Program-made: the position numbers and the translations under genes
DNA from: Saksenaea vasiformis B4078
Taxonomy: Eukaryota; Mucoromycota; Mucoromycetes; Mucorales; Saksenaeaceae
DNA length: 64,000 bases
Assembly (NCBI GenBank): GCA_000697055.1
Contig: JNDT01002282.1
Span: 161,262 to 225,261 of the forward strand
Reading direction: 5' to 3'
The notes under the pieces: generated by a model
Databases searched by the model: none
Seen by the model: the letters and a program-made list of their open reading frames with translations, nothing else
What the model was told of the DNA's origin: nothing
Shown: positions 1 to 11,500 of the stretch, one piece after another
Numbering within the stretch: position 1 is the stretch's first letter
How the letters are laid out: the number at the start of each line of letters is the position of its first letter

Positions 1-51
1 AGCCACAAAGAGGTTTTGAACAATCCCGATCCCCTAATAGCAGTAGTTGAC

Positions 52-309
52 TTAGATGAGGTTTCTATGATTCTTTATGCATGATGGAGTACCCCATCCT
101 TGTGGACATTGGCAGGTGCCGTTTAATTCGCAAATACCACCATTGGTACAGTTATTGGTTGGTAATTGACAGTTAAAACAAGGGGGACATTCAGGACATT
201 GCCGTTTGTCAAAAGGACGATGAAATGGCATGAGAGGAGGGGGGAAGGAAGGGAAAAGCTTGAAAACAAGGTTTTTCCCGTCAAAAGCCCAGCAACAAGC
301 AAGGTTCAC
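52..309 (-). CDS. EGF-like domain protein, partial at left edge
   Basis: The minus strand reads a cysteine-rich segment with a complete EGF-like signature: a CPECPPCFNC stretch, then NNCTNGGICELNGTCQCP followed by GW-G-x-x-C. The six-cysteine pattern C-x5-C-x4-C-x-C-x6-C is clear. The residues before CPEC look like intron or UTR rather than a protein start (no convincing signal peptide in frame), so the true 5' exon probably lies between 310 and about 590. The rest of the gene would run off the left edge. EGF modules are usually extracellular, so a secreted or cell-surface protein is inferred. I do not recognise the full family. The domain call is firm; the gene limits are not. Confidence 0.5.
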   Translation of the reverse strand: MNLACCWAFDGKNLVFKLFPSFPPPLMPFHRPFDKRQCPECPPCFNCQLPTNNCTNGGICELNGTCQCPQGWGTPSCIKNHRNLI

Positions 310-851
310 CAGTCACGGTCACCTGGACAACATGCACTTTTAAAGGGAAACCTTAACGGTTTTTCGCGTGCGAATGACTGATCTTTTGTTTGTGGGAAAA
401 AAAGCGGGCAAAGAAATTGATGGACAGAGAGCTGTTTGATATTCTGGAAAGTAGGAAAAGAGATGGATTTTCTTAATTCATCGATTACGGGCGTTTTCCT
501 CCGCAAATGTTGCGTGTTGCACAGCCAAGTCGGAACCTTGCTATCTAATTTGGCAAGTGTACACACCTGTTTGACAAGTGACATGAATTAAAAAGAAAAT
601 GGCATTTCTTTTTTATAGATGGCAAATTTTTTGGGTACATGATACAAGAGATAACAAGGGTAAAATAAGAGAAAGAAAAGAGGGAAGAAAGGGATGCTCC
701 AGGCATAAAGAGAAAGAAGAAATGATAACAAGATGAAAAATTACAAAACGAACAAACATTCTATCTTCGGCGCGTAGTTATTTTTTTTACATGTCTAGAG
801 AAGAGTTCGGAGGAGGAAGAGGAGGAAGAAGGTTTTCTGGAAGAAGGATGA
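310..851. other. Intergenic or 5' region, no clear gene
   Basis: This stretch lies between the EGF-like gene and the stop of the homeobox gene. Short open frames here have no recognisable domain. It probably holds the promoter and first exon of the EGF-like gene and the 3' UTR of the homeobox gene. Confidence 0.4.
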
Positions 852-1711
852 TCATCTGTTGAGGTGATGATGAGCGGAGATGTAATGTAGTACTGTGTCA
901 TTACCAGAGTTGCCATCGTAAGGCAGAATGTCAAGCACCTGACCATTTTCTTCTTCTTCTTCATCTAACATGGGTTGTAGAATGCGCCTTCTTGCATTGA
1001 TGAACCAGTTACTGATTTGGTTCAATGTGAGATTTGTTTGTCTTGCTAAAGCGATTTTTTCTTCTTCGGTTGGATAAGGATGTTTCTTGTGCTTAGCTAA
1101 CCAATCGCGGAGTATTGCAGTGACAGCCTTGGGTAAGTTACCCCGTCGTTTTCTTGTCTTAATGTTGTTATTCCGACCAGCGGAAGTTTCAGAAGGTCTG
1201 GAGCGTAGACGAGTTGTTCTTGGTGGTGGTGAAGTACTTTTAGGAGGTGGAGAAGGAAGATCACGAGAAGGTAGAGGAGGTGTAGGTGATGAAACGAGTG
1301 ATGGAACGGGAGATGCTGGATGGTCTAGTAAAAAAAAAAAAAAAGATAGAGTATGTGTGTGAGTATTCCACGTGGGGAAGAGATGATGATGATGATTATT
1401 TATTTTATTTTATTTTTTTTCTCTTTTTACCTTTAGACAAAGTCATAATATCAGCCCAAAATCGGCCATTATGTTCCAACATTTCATGAATTCTTTTTTT
1501 ATGTGTTTCAATCGAAGGAACATAATGTGGGTCACCATAGGGAATATGAATATGTTCAAGATCTCCCGAGCCATCTTTTACAAATTCATGATCGTGAAAG
1601 AGTATGACAGGGCTGAAAATGCGCAGCTATTAAAAATATAATAATACTCAGCAAACCAATATAAAATTTCCACAGTATAACTTGTACCTGTTTGTCGGAG
1701 CACGTTGACAT
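852..1711 (-). CDS. TALE-class homeodomain transcription factor
   Basis: Three exons (1688-1711, 1431-1626, 852-1324) join in frame to 230 residues. Introns have GTACAAG/ATAG and GTAAAAAG/ACTAG ends and phases 0 and 1. The homeodomain spans about residues 133-191. It has the three-residue TALE extension around HPYPTEEE and the recognition helix [12 protein letters not shown], close to the TGIF/MEIS type. A Ser/Pro-rich linker precedes it (about residues 76-118) and an acidic run follows (DEEEEEN). A nuclear DNA-binding regulator is expected. In fungi TALE proteins include mating-type and developmental regulators, but no HMG-box or sex-locus neighbour is visible, so a mating role is not supported here. 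The start was chosen because the 8-codon first exon splices in phase to exon 2. Confidence 0.85.
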
Positions 1712-4687
1712 GGTGAATGAGGACAAAAAAGAGAAAAAGGCGAAATGGAAGACGGAAAGGTAAGGAATCAAGAGATGGGGACGAAAGAAAGTAGAAAGAG
1801 AAAACTGTCAAAAAGAAAAGAAAGAAAGTACTTAGGTTTTCTTTTCTCGCATGAAAATAAATAAATAAAAAAGAAGGCAAAAAAAAAAAGAGAGTAGAAG
1901 AGGTAGGAGAAGGTAAAACCGAAAGGGTTACTGCAATAAAAAGAAAAAGAGTGAGGGAACAAGTGCACAGAAGATATATGCCTATAGAAAAAAGCCACCG
2001 TTTTGTACGACGCATGACCAAAAGAGAAAAAAATGACATTTGCAACTGGACAGATCATATGAACAAGTATAGTTAAGTAAAAAAGAAGTTATTGTATAAG
2101 TATGGTTGTCTAAGCAACATAAAAGTACATAGTAACCATGGTATCAACTGATCAAAAAGTCAAAATACAAAAAAAAATGACAGGACACTATCTACTGCGC
2201 TTTGACCATCTGAGCAAATCTGACCCAATCACTTCCATCAAATGATATAGTAAAAATAAGCCCATTTTTTTTATAAACCTATTATTACTTCTTCTTCTTT
2301 GTTTTTCTTATTCTCTTTCCCGATTTTACTTTAAATTCCTCTTCTTTCATTTTTTCAATAGGCTAAAAAAGAAAGGGTTCTATTTTGTTGAGACATGCCA
2401 AATAAGCCTTCGGTTTATGTCGCACGGTAAATATTCAGGTGAGTTTACTTGTCCGATGCCAAATTTAGGTTGGCGTACAATTTACTGTTTCACTGAGCCC
2501 CTCTTTCCCAAACGTTTTTCTTTTTTGTGTTTAATGGGAAGATCAGTGAGAAAAATAAAAAAACGGCTGATTGTCATGTACATCTCTTTTTTTTTTCCCA
2601 CATGATCGGATACACTCTATTTTATCGGGGCTTCTTGTGGAAAAACACTATTCTTTCGTTTCTTTATTTGGATAAAAGAAACGTGGTAGTTGAAAACTGG
2701 TGGGAATGGAGGACAAGAAAAAAAAATGTCAGAATCTTCTTCACATGTTTAAGAACCCTGTTCGAACCGGACTTTTTTCGATTTAACCGGACTATACTAT
2801 CAGTGATTGTACAACTGAGGCATTTTCCATCTCTAGACACAGAAAATGAAAACACAGACAAACGAGAGAGAGACAGACAGAAAGAGATTAGTAAAAAAGG
2901 AAGATAAACTAATATAAGTAAAAGGAAGTCCGCATAGAAAACGAGGTAATGCATTCTCATCATGCAACTATATTACAATGCGTCTTTCAATGAAAACAAC
3001 TTCCTTCTTCGGTACCAAGGCAACTGTAATGCCGACTTTTAACCATAATAAAATAAACCGCGCAACATGGATCAACAGTAGTAATACATGTTCCTTCTGC
3101 TAATTTACCCCATCCTTTGTGTGGTGTGACTCGTTGGGACTTATCATAATGGCTTAATCATCAATCCATAAAAGTAAGCATGCAGTTTGAAACGCGTTTC
3201 AGTAATAGATGACGTGATACGCAGATCCTTACGAAATGACGTGGACTGATCATCCACGAATTGACACCCGCCCTTCTTACGGTCTATCCGTCACATGTCA
3301 CTGACATTATCCGTTTCTTTAATCCACGCTAAAGTGCGTGACAAAAAAGGGTCCATATGCATCGTGGTCTAAAGTGGGGCATAGAACCCTACTTCTCTAG
3401 TTTACCAAGTAGAATAACTCGAGAGAAAGCATATCATCTTCTATAAAGAAAGGAGATCGGAGTTCTCCGTGATTTTTGAAAGTGCTGTCATCATCGCATA
3501 AAAAATACGTCAACATACCTTTGGAAATCAGTCCTTACTAAACTCTTCCAATGCCAAACGCGAGGCCTAGCACCTTAGAATGAGTGCGAATTGTCCGCTG
3601 TTGCTGTTATGGATGACCTAACGCTGCGGGTCTCGGTTGCAATCAATTGTCGTAACTCAGGATAGTGAGAAGTTTTTTTTGAACTACGATGTAGTCCGGA
3701 CGGCGGAGCAATTTCGTTCTATGAATACGCAATGTTAGTCGTTGTGATCTTGCAGAAATCAGTGACTTGCTTGTGATGTGGGTGTAACGAATTGCTGTCT
3801 GTCATGGTCACAGCTAGAAAATACTTTAGAAGCGGCGTACTTGTCTATCAGGATAACCAGCGTCTTCTACGTAAGCGCTCTGCGAAATTAGTAACATTTA
3901 CTGGCAAGAGTTCAAGAACTCTCAAGGTGGCCCTTACAGATCAGCATCACCATAAGCTATAACAGTAGGTTGTGGATGATGTATATGTTCTCCTGACTGT
4001 CAGTGGGCGGCGCCTCCTTGAAGGCGTCGCCGACTTGCAGTGCGGTTCAATGATGATATCCTATCTAAACCATAGATATTAGCTTTACAACTAGAGAGAT
4101 ATCATCACATACGTCATGAGGTGGACTCTGCCAACAAGCACTCCGTCGTGCAGAGTATAACAGCATCGGATTTTCCCTGTGGCAATTAAGACCGTGTAAC
4201 CTGATGATCGTGTAAGTATAGCTTGCTATAATCAAGTATCTGATCCACTTACAGTGCATGAATATCATTGCTTAGCATTACGATGTATATCCGGGACTCT
4301 ACCACGCTAACTATCGGTTGGAGCGTTTTGGCGGTTTCTAAATGTGCAACCCCTTTTGGGTTTTACTCATTTTTTGGGTTGCATTTCCAGGCCTTTGAAG
4401 AACATCCCAAAGAATGATAATAATAATGACAACCATGTTTCTTCATTTGTAGTTCAGAATGCGGCTGATTCCTTGTAATATTCATTGTGTTATTGGGCTG
4501 TTTACTGTGTTGCTGTACGCTGAATGACGCCACTGTCCCCATTTTTGGAACACCGAAAAGACTGACATATGGGCGCGCCAGCGTTTGGGGATTATCGCTT
4601 TTGAGATGTATATATAAAAAAAGGGGGGGGGGAAAGAAGCAGTGGTATATCCCGTTATTCGTTGTTGTTTTAACTTCTTTCTCTGGC
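1712..4687. other. Gene-poor AT-rich region
   Basis: About 3 kb between two oppositely oriented genes. Open frames at 1578-2058 and 2417-2963 are poly-pyrimidine or AG-rich low-complexity sequence without domain patterns. The part around 3000-4300 has mixed composition but every frame is interrupted. It probably contains the promoters of the homeobox and PAQR genes and possibly old element remains. I see no RNA gene. Confidence 0.5.
4609..4617 (+). promoter_or_regulatory. TATA box upstream of the PAQR gene
   Basis: TATATATAA lies 71 bp before the first in-frame ATG at 4688 and 92 bp before the second at 4709. It is followed by a G-rich run. The distance fits a TATA-driven start around 4640-4650, which argues that the longer in-frame open sequence reaching back to 4487 is untranslated. 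Confidence 0.45.
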
Positions 4688-6031
4688 ATGGTCATTCAGC
4701 AACGCAATATGAAATCAAATGCTTCCATTGACGATCTTGTCCTGAACGATTCATGGCATCATGTCGCCTCATACGAAACAGAAGATACAGCAGCGCTCTT
4801 AGATAAACAACAACATAGAAGAACAATTCATTGGAACGAATTGCCTTCATGGATGCAAGATAACGTCTTTATTACTGCTGGTTATCGTCCACCAATGCCA
4901 GATTATACGAAATGCTTTAAATCCTTATTTTATCTTCATAACGAATGGGGTCCGTGCACACTATCTATCCATCTGTTCAATATTTTAACGTTTTGTCTAG
5001 TTAATATATGGAGTCATTTATTGGCTTTCATCGGTTTTCTGGGTCTTGGCCTCCATTTTTTATGGAGCCAACCTTTCGCAGATAGTCTTACCAAATTCGA
5101 CTACGCCTACTTTTTTGTATTTATCGGTGGAGCCTTAGTATGCTTAGGATTCAGCAGCAGTTTCCACTGTCTGGCATGTCATTCGGAACCGGTCGCCGCT
5201 GCATGGAATCGTTGCGACTATGTTGGTATCACAACCCTGATTGTGTAAGTTAAATCACAGCCCCAGACTCCGTTCCTGACATCTTCCATAGTGGATCTTA
5301 CTACCCTGTGATTTATTATGGTTTTCATTGCCATCCAGTCCTTCAAAGTACAAAAAAAGAAAAAGAACCATGGTAGGACCGCGATGTCTCACAAAAACTT
5401 TTCTTAGCTGTCTACTTGACCATGGTATCCGTTTTGGGCATCATTACGGTATAAACTTATTCGGCCTTTCTTGTTTTGGACTGACAGGCTTGCTAGGCTG
5501 TTGTGACCCTTCATAAACATTTCCGTACGCCTGCTTATCGATGGATGCGTACGACTCTTTTCCTCGCACAAGGCCTTTTTGGACTTATCCCTACCCTCCA
5601 TGGTATCTGGATCTATGGTGTACGTACATCCGAGGAAAGAAATGAAGGAAAACTGATATGGATCCATGTAGTTCCTCCGATCGCTGGATACCATCTCGTT
5701 GGGCAACATGATAATAATGGGTGCAAGTTATGTCGTTGGCGCATTGATCTATGGATACAGGTAAATATCCTTTCTGCTTCCTTGCTTTTTTTTCCTAATC
5801 CATTCCTTTAGAATACCGGAACGATGGTATCCCGGCTCCTTCAATATTTGGGTAAGAAAAACTACATGGCACTCAAATGGGATGATGCTTATTGTTCATA
5901 CGTAGTTCTCTTCGCATCAGATCTTTCACATTTTCGTAGTCATTGCTTTGATCTCCCATTACGTGGGTGTAATGAAAGCTATGGCATTCTGGCATGATAA
6001 AAATAATGCTGTATGCAATAGCTTCGTGTAA
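4688..6031 (+). CDS. PAQR (adiponectin receptor/Izh) family membrane protein
   Basis: Seven exons (4688-5244, 5292-5347, 5408-5448, 5497-5619, 5672-5760, 5812-5851, 5906-6031) keep one frame and give 343 residues, or 336 from the ATG at 4709. After a hydrophilic N-terminus come the family marks: a block beginning HNEWGP, then FHCLACHSEPVAAAWNR-DY, and near the end SSHQIFHIFVVIALISHY. Seven hydrophobic segments are expected. The conserved Ser, His and Asp residues form the zinc-binding site in solved family members (established knowledge). Yeast Izh proteins affect zinc and lipid homeostasis and vertebrate relatives bind adiponectin; ceramidase-like activity is discussed for the family. Substrate cannot be told from sequence. 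The stop lies 57 bp from the convergent mS26 gene. Confidence 0.88.
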
Positions 6032-6088
6032 ATAGTAGATGAATTAGAAAGTCCAGTCTTTTTGTTTTATTATTGGCCAGCCATTAGT

Positions 6089-6829
6089 CTATAGTCCCAT
6101 AGCTTCTTTCAACATCGCCTTCCTCTTTTCCACTTCCTCTGCCTCTGCTGCGGGTGTATCAAGCATATCACTGACGGTGCTCGTCACGAATGGTGGACGT
6201 CTTTGATGAACGATCTCGTCCACCTTGGCATCCAAGTTCTCTAATGTAATAAATTCCGAGGTGGAGTTGTAAAGTTTCACAAGCTGCTTCAATCTTTCTT
6301 CACGTTTTCTTTCTTCATGAGCTCGTCGATTGGCAATGCGCTGGCCCTCACGGTCAAACGTAGTCTCCGATTGAGGTAACTCCAAATCAAGCATTCGGAC
6401 AACCTCACGTTCATGCTCTTTCTGTTGCTGTCGTTCCTTTTCCAATGCTTGTCGAAGCTGTTGCATCTTCTCTTCTTGAATAGCTCTCTTTGTAGCGGAA
6501 GCTGCCTCACGGCGTCCGTGCTTTTCCAACAATTCGCGCGCATACTCATGACGAAGCGTACGCAACTCCTCACGGTGCTGCTTTTTAGGACTCGCTGTTG
6601 CTTCTTTGGGCTTTCCTTCGGGGTTGGGCAAATGTGATGGTAATGAACTACCGAGGTGACGGCGTTTACGTTCTATCTTTGGTGTCTCTCTTGCACCTTC
6701 AGGTGGTGTAAAGCCAGGAGCATAGCCGCGGACACCAGGGATGTAGTCTGGTGTGGCTGACATGAAACGAACAGAGACATACTGCTGGCATGGCCGATAA
6801 AAAGCGGAAAGACGACCCAATCGTTGCAT
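6089..6829 (-). CDS. PET123: Mitochondrial small ribosomal subunit protein mS26 (Pet123-like)
   Basis: A single-exon 246-residue frame. The N-terminus (MQRLGRLSAFYRPCQQYVSVRFMS) is basic, has Ser/Tyr and no acids, and looks like a mitochondrial presequence. The rest is a long charged helical protein with blocks such as LRHEYARELLEKHGRREAA and a coiled-coil stretch around residues 115-150, typical of mS26/Pet123. It should sit at the foot and mRNA-exit side of the fungal mitoribosome small subunit. Family assignment rests on overall pattern and length. The ATG at 6829 is the first in frame. Confidence 0.72.
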   Translation of the reverse strand: MQRLGRLSAFYRPCQQYVSVRFMSATPDYIPGVRGYAPGFTPPEGARETPKIERKRRHLGSSLPSHLPNPEGKPKEATASPKKQHREELRTLRHEYARELLEKHGRREAASATKRAIQEEKMQQLRQALEKERQQQKEHEREVVRMLDLELPQSETTFDREGQRIANRRAHEERKREERLKQLVKLYNSTSEFITLENLDAKVDEIVHQRRPPFVTSTVSDMLDTPAAEAEEVEKRKAMLKEAMGL

Positions 6830-7517
6830 GGTGTGTGGTGCCAGTCAAGGTGATCTCTTTTTCTTTTCACAGGCCCATAAACATGAGACTGGGTTTCGCT
6901 ACACGCACCCCATTGGCGCATCCATCAAATGACGTCAATAAAAATCAACCAATCAAGTAATCTCCGTACCTCACAGGTGCCCGCAGCACTGCCTCCATTC
7001 CACAAGAGGACAAAACCCGGGCCTAACAAAGAGGCTGGATGGCAGCTCTCTAACCGCCTTACCACTTGATAAGTGGACAAATAAAAACACCTTAACCAGG
7101 ACTTCGATTGCCATATACCGGTGACCATCGCTGTGAACTACAATGTGTTCCTGCAGATGCAATCACCCAAGACTATACAAATCAAATAAATATTTGTTGA
7201 ACATGATGGTAAAACTTACCAAAGGAGAACCGGTTAAGGCAAACCGCTGCGGAGACTCGCACCTAACAATGGGGTCACATCTTAGTAGAACATCTCCGCA
7301 GCGGTGCAAAAGGAGTCTAAAGAGATAGCTGTAGTTAAATCGTTCATTGACATAAGAAGATATACTTTCCTTGTAAGTTACCAGCATTGCGGTCACCGTT
7401 CAACGCGGGATGAAATCATAACTGATAATGCGTAAGAAGAGGAAGATAAATACATGCGTTTCTTGTCGAAGAAAATAAAAGATTGTCTTACTTGGAAAAG
7501 GAGCTTAAACGGTTTGA
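6830..7517. other. Intergenic region with an inverted repeat
   Basis: This includes the mS26 promoter side and repeat-like DNA. Short open frames in both strands show no domain. The only clear structure is the 13-bp inverted repeat listed at 7243-7305. Confidence 0.4.
7243..7305. repeat. Perfect 13-bp inverted repeat, 37-bp spacer
   Basis: ACCGCTGCGGAGA at 7243-7255 is exactly reverse-complemented at 7293-7305. The GC-rich arms stand out in AT-rich surroundings. It could form a hairpin or mark a small mobile element, but no target duplication was recognised. Confidence 0.6.
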
Positions 7518-8266
7518 TTATACATCACTTGATATCATTTCCAATTGAGAGGTATCTGCACCAGGAGAGTGTTCTCTTGCGATTGTATGCGTATAAATGA
7601 AGGTTAGAAATTATCCAAAACACAGCGCACTTACCGATAACATGTTTGGTTGAAGACAAGAAACAGGGGTTGAATTTTCCCAATCTGATGAGAAAAATTG
7701 TTGGAGGCAGTCCAAGACACGTTGATCCATCCAAGACATCTTTCACATTCTGACACTCACAGTTCCCACACAGCTTTTTGTCTACATCGACTGCTGGTAA
7801 GAATGAGATAAATGAGATGCAACACGTAGACTACTCACATTCTTACTACAGTTAACGAAGTTGATGCTGAACGTTTGCGTGCAACAACCGAACTGAAAGA
7901 CATATTATGTGTAAAAAAATAACCACCGGATGGGAAGGTACCCTGATCCAAAATGAGACAGTTTTCGACATCACAAGCCGGTGTCTTATCACAATCAGGT
8001 TGATAACGCGCTTTTAACGAACACTGAGATTACATGACGTAAAAAGCGTATGAAATCGCAACTATCAGGTTCATCAGGATACACTGATGTGTGAAGAACT
8101 GATGCATAACACCGGGATAGTTCAGTACATCTTTGTGTGACACGTGAATCTGGAGGTTGAAGGACAGCTCTGCTGTTAAACGGTTCCCACGTCTCTGAAA
8201 CAGTACTCTGCCGTTACGTATTACAGGACATGTAAAGCGACAGCAAACATATACAGCTGCAGACAA
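7518..8266 (-). pseudogene. USP-like (ubiquitin hydrolase) fragment, probably decayed
   Basis: On the minus strand a segment around 7640-7790 reads KKLCGNCECQNVKDV followed by GLPPTIFLIRLGKFN. This resembles the zinc-finger CxxC and the LPP-x-L-x-x-x-LKRF box of ubiquitin-specific peptidases. A strong GTAAGTG donor follows at about 7633. Upstream open pieces (7870-8000 with several Cys, and 8030-8266) look coding but do not join in frame through the splice sites I can see. No catalytic Cys or His box was found. I therefore call it a remnant or badly resolved gene. An unrelated CxxC protein remains possible. Confidence 0.3.
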
Positions 8267-8269
8267 TAA

Positions 8270-8546
8270 CGCAAGATTGCTTTAGTCAAATGTATGGGTA
8301 CCCATTTTCGACAGCTGAGAGTTGAAGAGGAGGCAATCAAGAAATGTTTGCTATAGCCAGGCAACATTGCCGCTTATCGAAGCATGTGATACAGCACTGA
8401 TCAGAAATCGAAAGGGAAGCAAAACAGTAAAATTTAACATTGTAAAGCAAATAAAATTGTCCAGCAAAAGAAAAAGAAGCTATCGCTAAAATTTAACAAA
8501 GAAAAAGGAAGTTGTGCAGCAAAAAAAAATAAAATAAAATCTATCG
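8270..8546 (-). other. 3' flank of the Fanzor gene, candidate guide-RNA region
   Basis: This stretch directly follows the stop codon. It is A-rich on the plus strand and holds no open frame. In characterised Fanzor and TnpB loci the guide RNA overlaps or follows the 3' end of the gene (established knowledge), so this is where it would be expected. I see no feature that proves it. Confidence 0.2.
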
Positions 8547-11500
8547 CTATTGTTGTGCATTTGGTCGTTGAAGCGACAGAGGCCGGGACTCCAGCCTCAT
8601 GTCGTTCTCCATGTACTGCACTAGGATCCTTCGCATGTTTCGCGATGCATTCACATCGCGACCCCAGTACTAAAAGAGCAAAATGTGAAGTCCATGAAAC
8701 CTCCCAAAAAAATACGTACGGTCAGTTGACCTGGCGCATCTCCTTCGTGCTCTCCATCGCACACCTTCACGGGATACACCGTCGTTGAATAATGCGGTGG
8801 AACTATAGTATTACCATTTTACAGGGTATTTCCGAATATGGTCATGCTTACCTCTGAGTTGCCTCTCTCCGCATTGCGAGCTACGGTGCAAGGCTCGCTG
8901 ATCATTGCCCAAGCAATATCTGCGTCGATGTCTGTCGCCACGTAGGCGAAGCACCTTTGTACTGTAAAAATACAATCAGCACAAGTACAGCTCCAGACTA
9001 TAACTTGGTACCGATGATTGCAAGACCCTGTGGGGATTTGAAGTTGCTCTGTTTGCTCATCGCAGCTGGAGCAAATCTTGCTTGTATTATACTCGTCAAC
9101 GAGTATAACTAGCGCTTCCTGGGCTAACGCATTGCGAAATTTCTTTGATTTTTTCATATATGAGAAGCTGCTGGTTGCGATGATAGAAAGATACAGACCT
9201 TCACAGGGACAGGAGCATGACCTTTCATTCCTGGCTTTAGATCCGCGTCACCATGAGAGATAATCACAGGAAGTTCGTCTCTTTCCATAATATCTCTTTT
9301 TCGTTTCCAGCTGGAGGCAGATGTTTTAAAAACCGGCTCATTATACCTCTGTTGACGAATTTAGCACGTGAAATAGCTCTACAGACTTACATTAGGAATA
9401 ATGTTACGAACAAGTTTGTTCGTTAGTCCGGATAGAGTCGAAGCTCTTGCTCTGCTCATTGTGAGTAGTCGCTCACGGTGTTCATAAGACGCGTTAAATT
9501 GCTGCAGTCTTGTAAAACCTGTTAACGATAACATACAGCATCTCCAGTTAGGATTTACCTGGTACGAACGGCACTAAACGTTCCTACATATCTTTGAAAT
9601 TCCACCATGCTAAATACCTTCGCGGAGTGGTCGTTTAGAAATGCATAAAATGGCTCAATTCCTGACGATCTACGGGCCGCAAGTTCATTCTGGCATCCCC
9701 ATGTAAATAGCGACAGTTTCCTGTGATGTTTTAGAAATTCACGACCAAACACAACAATTTACTCACTGATACAGCCTGTTAGTAATAGAAGAACAATGTT
9801 GGTGCCGGAATTCCGCGTCTCTCAGAGGAGCGTTCGTATCAACCGCCGTATACATTGAGCGTATGCCTGGATCCTATGTCAGCAAATGTACGTACTTCTA
9901 TCAATTGCAATGTATGGTACCTGGATCTAGGCCGATAATCTTGGATGTGTTGAGCCTTTCCTGAGACAGACCTCTGGGGCGCTTATTGAGGAGATATATA
10001 CCTCTTTCCCAGTTGCTGAGATCTGCATCTCGTCGCAGCAATCGGAAGTCTCGTTGCGACGAGGGAGTGCTATCTGGATTGGGCATGTCAGTATATATTC
10101 AAACAATTGATGTACTTCACATACATATGCGACGCCTATCAAACTGAACATCTGCAACTACTCCATTTGTTTGAAAGAAGTAGGCCAACTCGTATCGCGA
10201 TCGCGTCGCATCTTGGGCAGCTACCAGATATTTGAATGTCTCGAAAATTACAGCTCTGTGTTACCATCTGCTTGCCATCTCCATCTGTTTTTTTGGCATC
10301 TATCGATGTCAAAAACGGCTTCCCATAATCTTTCTCGTGAAGTTGGTTCGCGCATTTGGCGCTCGAACTCGCCGAGTGATATCAGTTCCACAGTTCCTCC
10401 TTGCGTCTAAAATATGCTAATTAATCACCACCCGAGCGCGCATAAGAACATATACCAGGTGATCGGGAAGAACTTCAGTCGTAGATACCGATTTGAAGAC
10501 GTAATACAGTACCCTCGCGTCCACACTGATATGAACAATTCTATGATCAGCTATCGGTAAAAGTGACCAACGCTTTCCGTTGTAGAGTTCTGTGTAAGGA
10601 TAGAGCTTGTGCAGATAGGCCACAATCCTCGGAAACAGGTTCCAATTTTCTGGCTCCTCAGGGTCTAGCTGCTCAACGACAATGCCTTCCAAGTGTTCCC
10701 TGTAAAGTTCCTGCTGAGTTCTATAACATACGTTACACATCGATTCGCTTCAAAAGCAAGAGCGTACCGCAAAAATCTCAACAATTCTTGCCGGAAAGGC
10801 ATATTCAACCAAAGATCGTTACGTATGGCTGCGCGACCCTGAATCAGACTAATCGCCTGTTTTGCTGTTGACATTTGACAAGAGTCAGATTCAATGTGAC
10901 AGTAAATGATCAGAGATTTTACCGTACGATTTTGGCCCTCCCCCTGGTAGTGGTTGGCCATGTCGCTCTTTCAGCTGTTTGAAGTACGCATGATATACAT
11001 AAAGCATATATGTTTCCACGTTTCCGAGCAAATGATGTCGTATATCTTGCGATTGTTTAGCAACAACAAAAAGACATACTGACGTCGCTACTTTCACTTA
11101 CTTTGCATGATCTGCGCAGGAAAATAATACATAATAGCTACTATAGCCTTTTCGTAACGTGGGATGTCATAAACATCTGCAAATGTCAGTCGTCAGTGAT
11201 GAGTAGGATATGTAATAGCGATACGTACATTGCCCATGCTGATTTTTTCGTAAAAAGTCATAGTAAACCTCGTAGGTGGTTTGTAGTGCCATGCGCCAGG
11301 GTTCCTTAAGCAAGAGATTGAATGAACTTATCGTCACGACCGTAAACCCTACTGCATGTGTCGCTTGCGTTCGACCGCCTACCAAGTTACACGCCATCCT
11401 CCAGAATTTTGCATCCATAATGGGTGGAAACGAGAATTCATCATTATCGTCACCGTGCTGCTCCGTCCACCTCCGGACGTGTAAGTTCGCAAGGTTTATA

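Noticed and set aside
761..964. Minus-strand frame with Lys and Ser runs
   Set aside because: It overlaps the homeobox gene's last exon in another frame; the homeodomain frame is clearly the coding one.
1578..2058. Phe/Leu/Ser-rich frames that look like membrane proteins
   Set aside because: They come from poly-purine/poly-pyrimidine DNA and cover the homeobox first exon in wrong frames.
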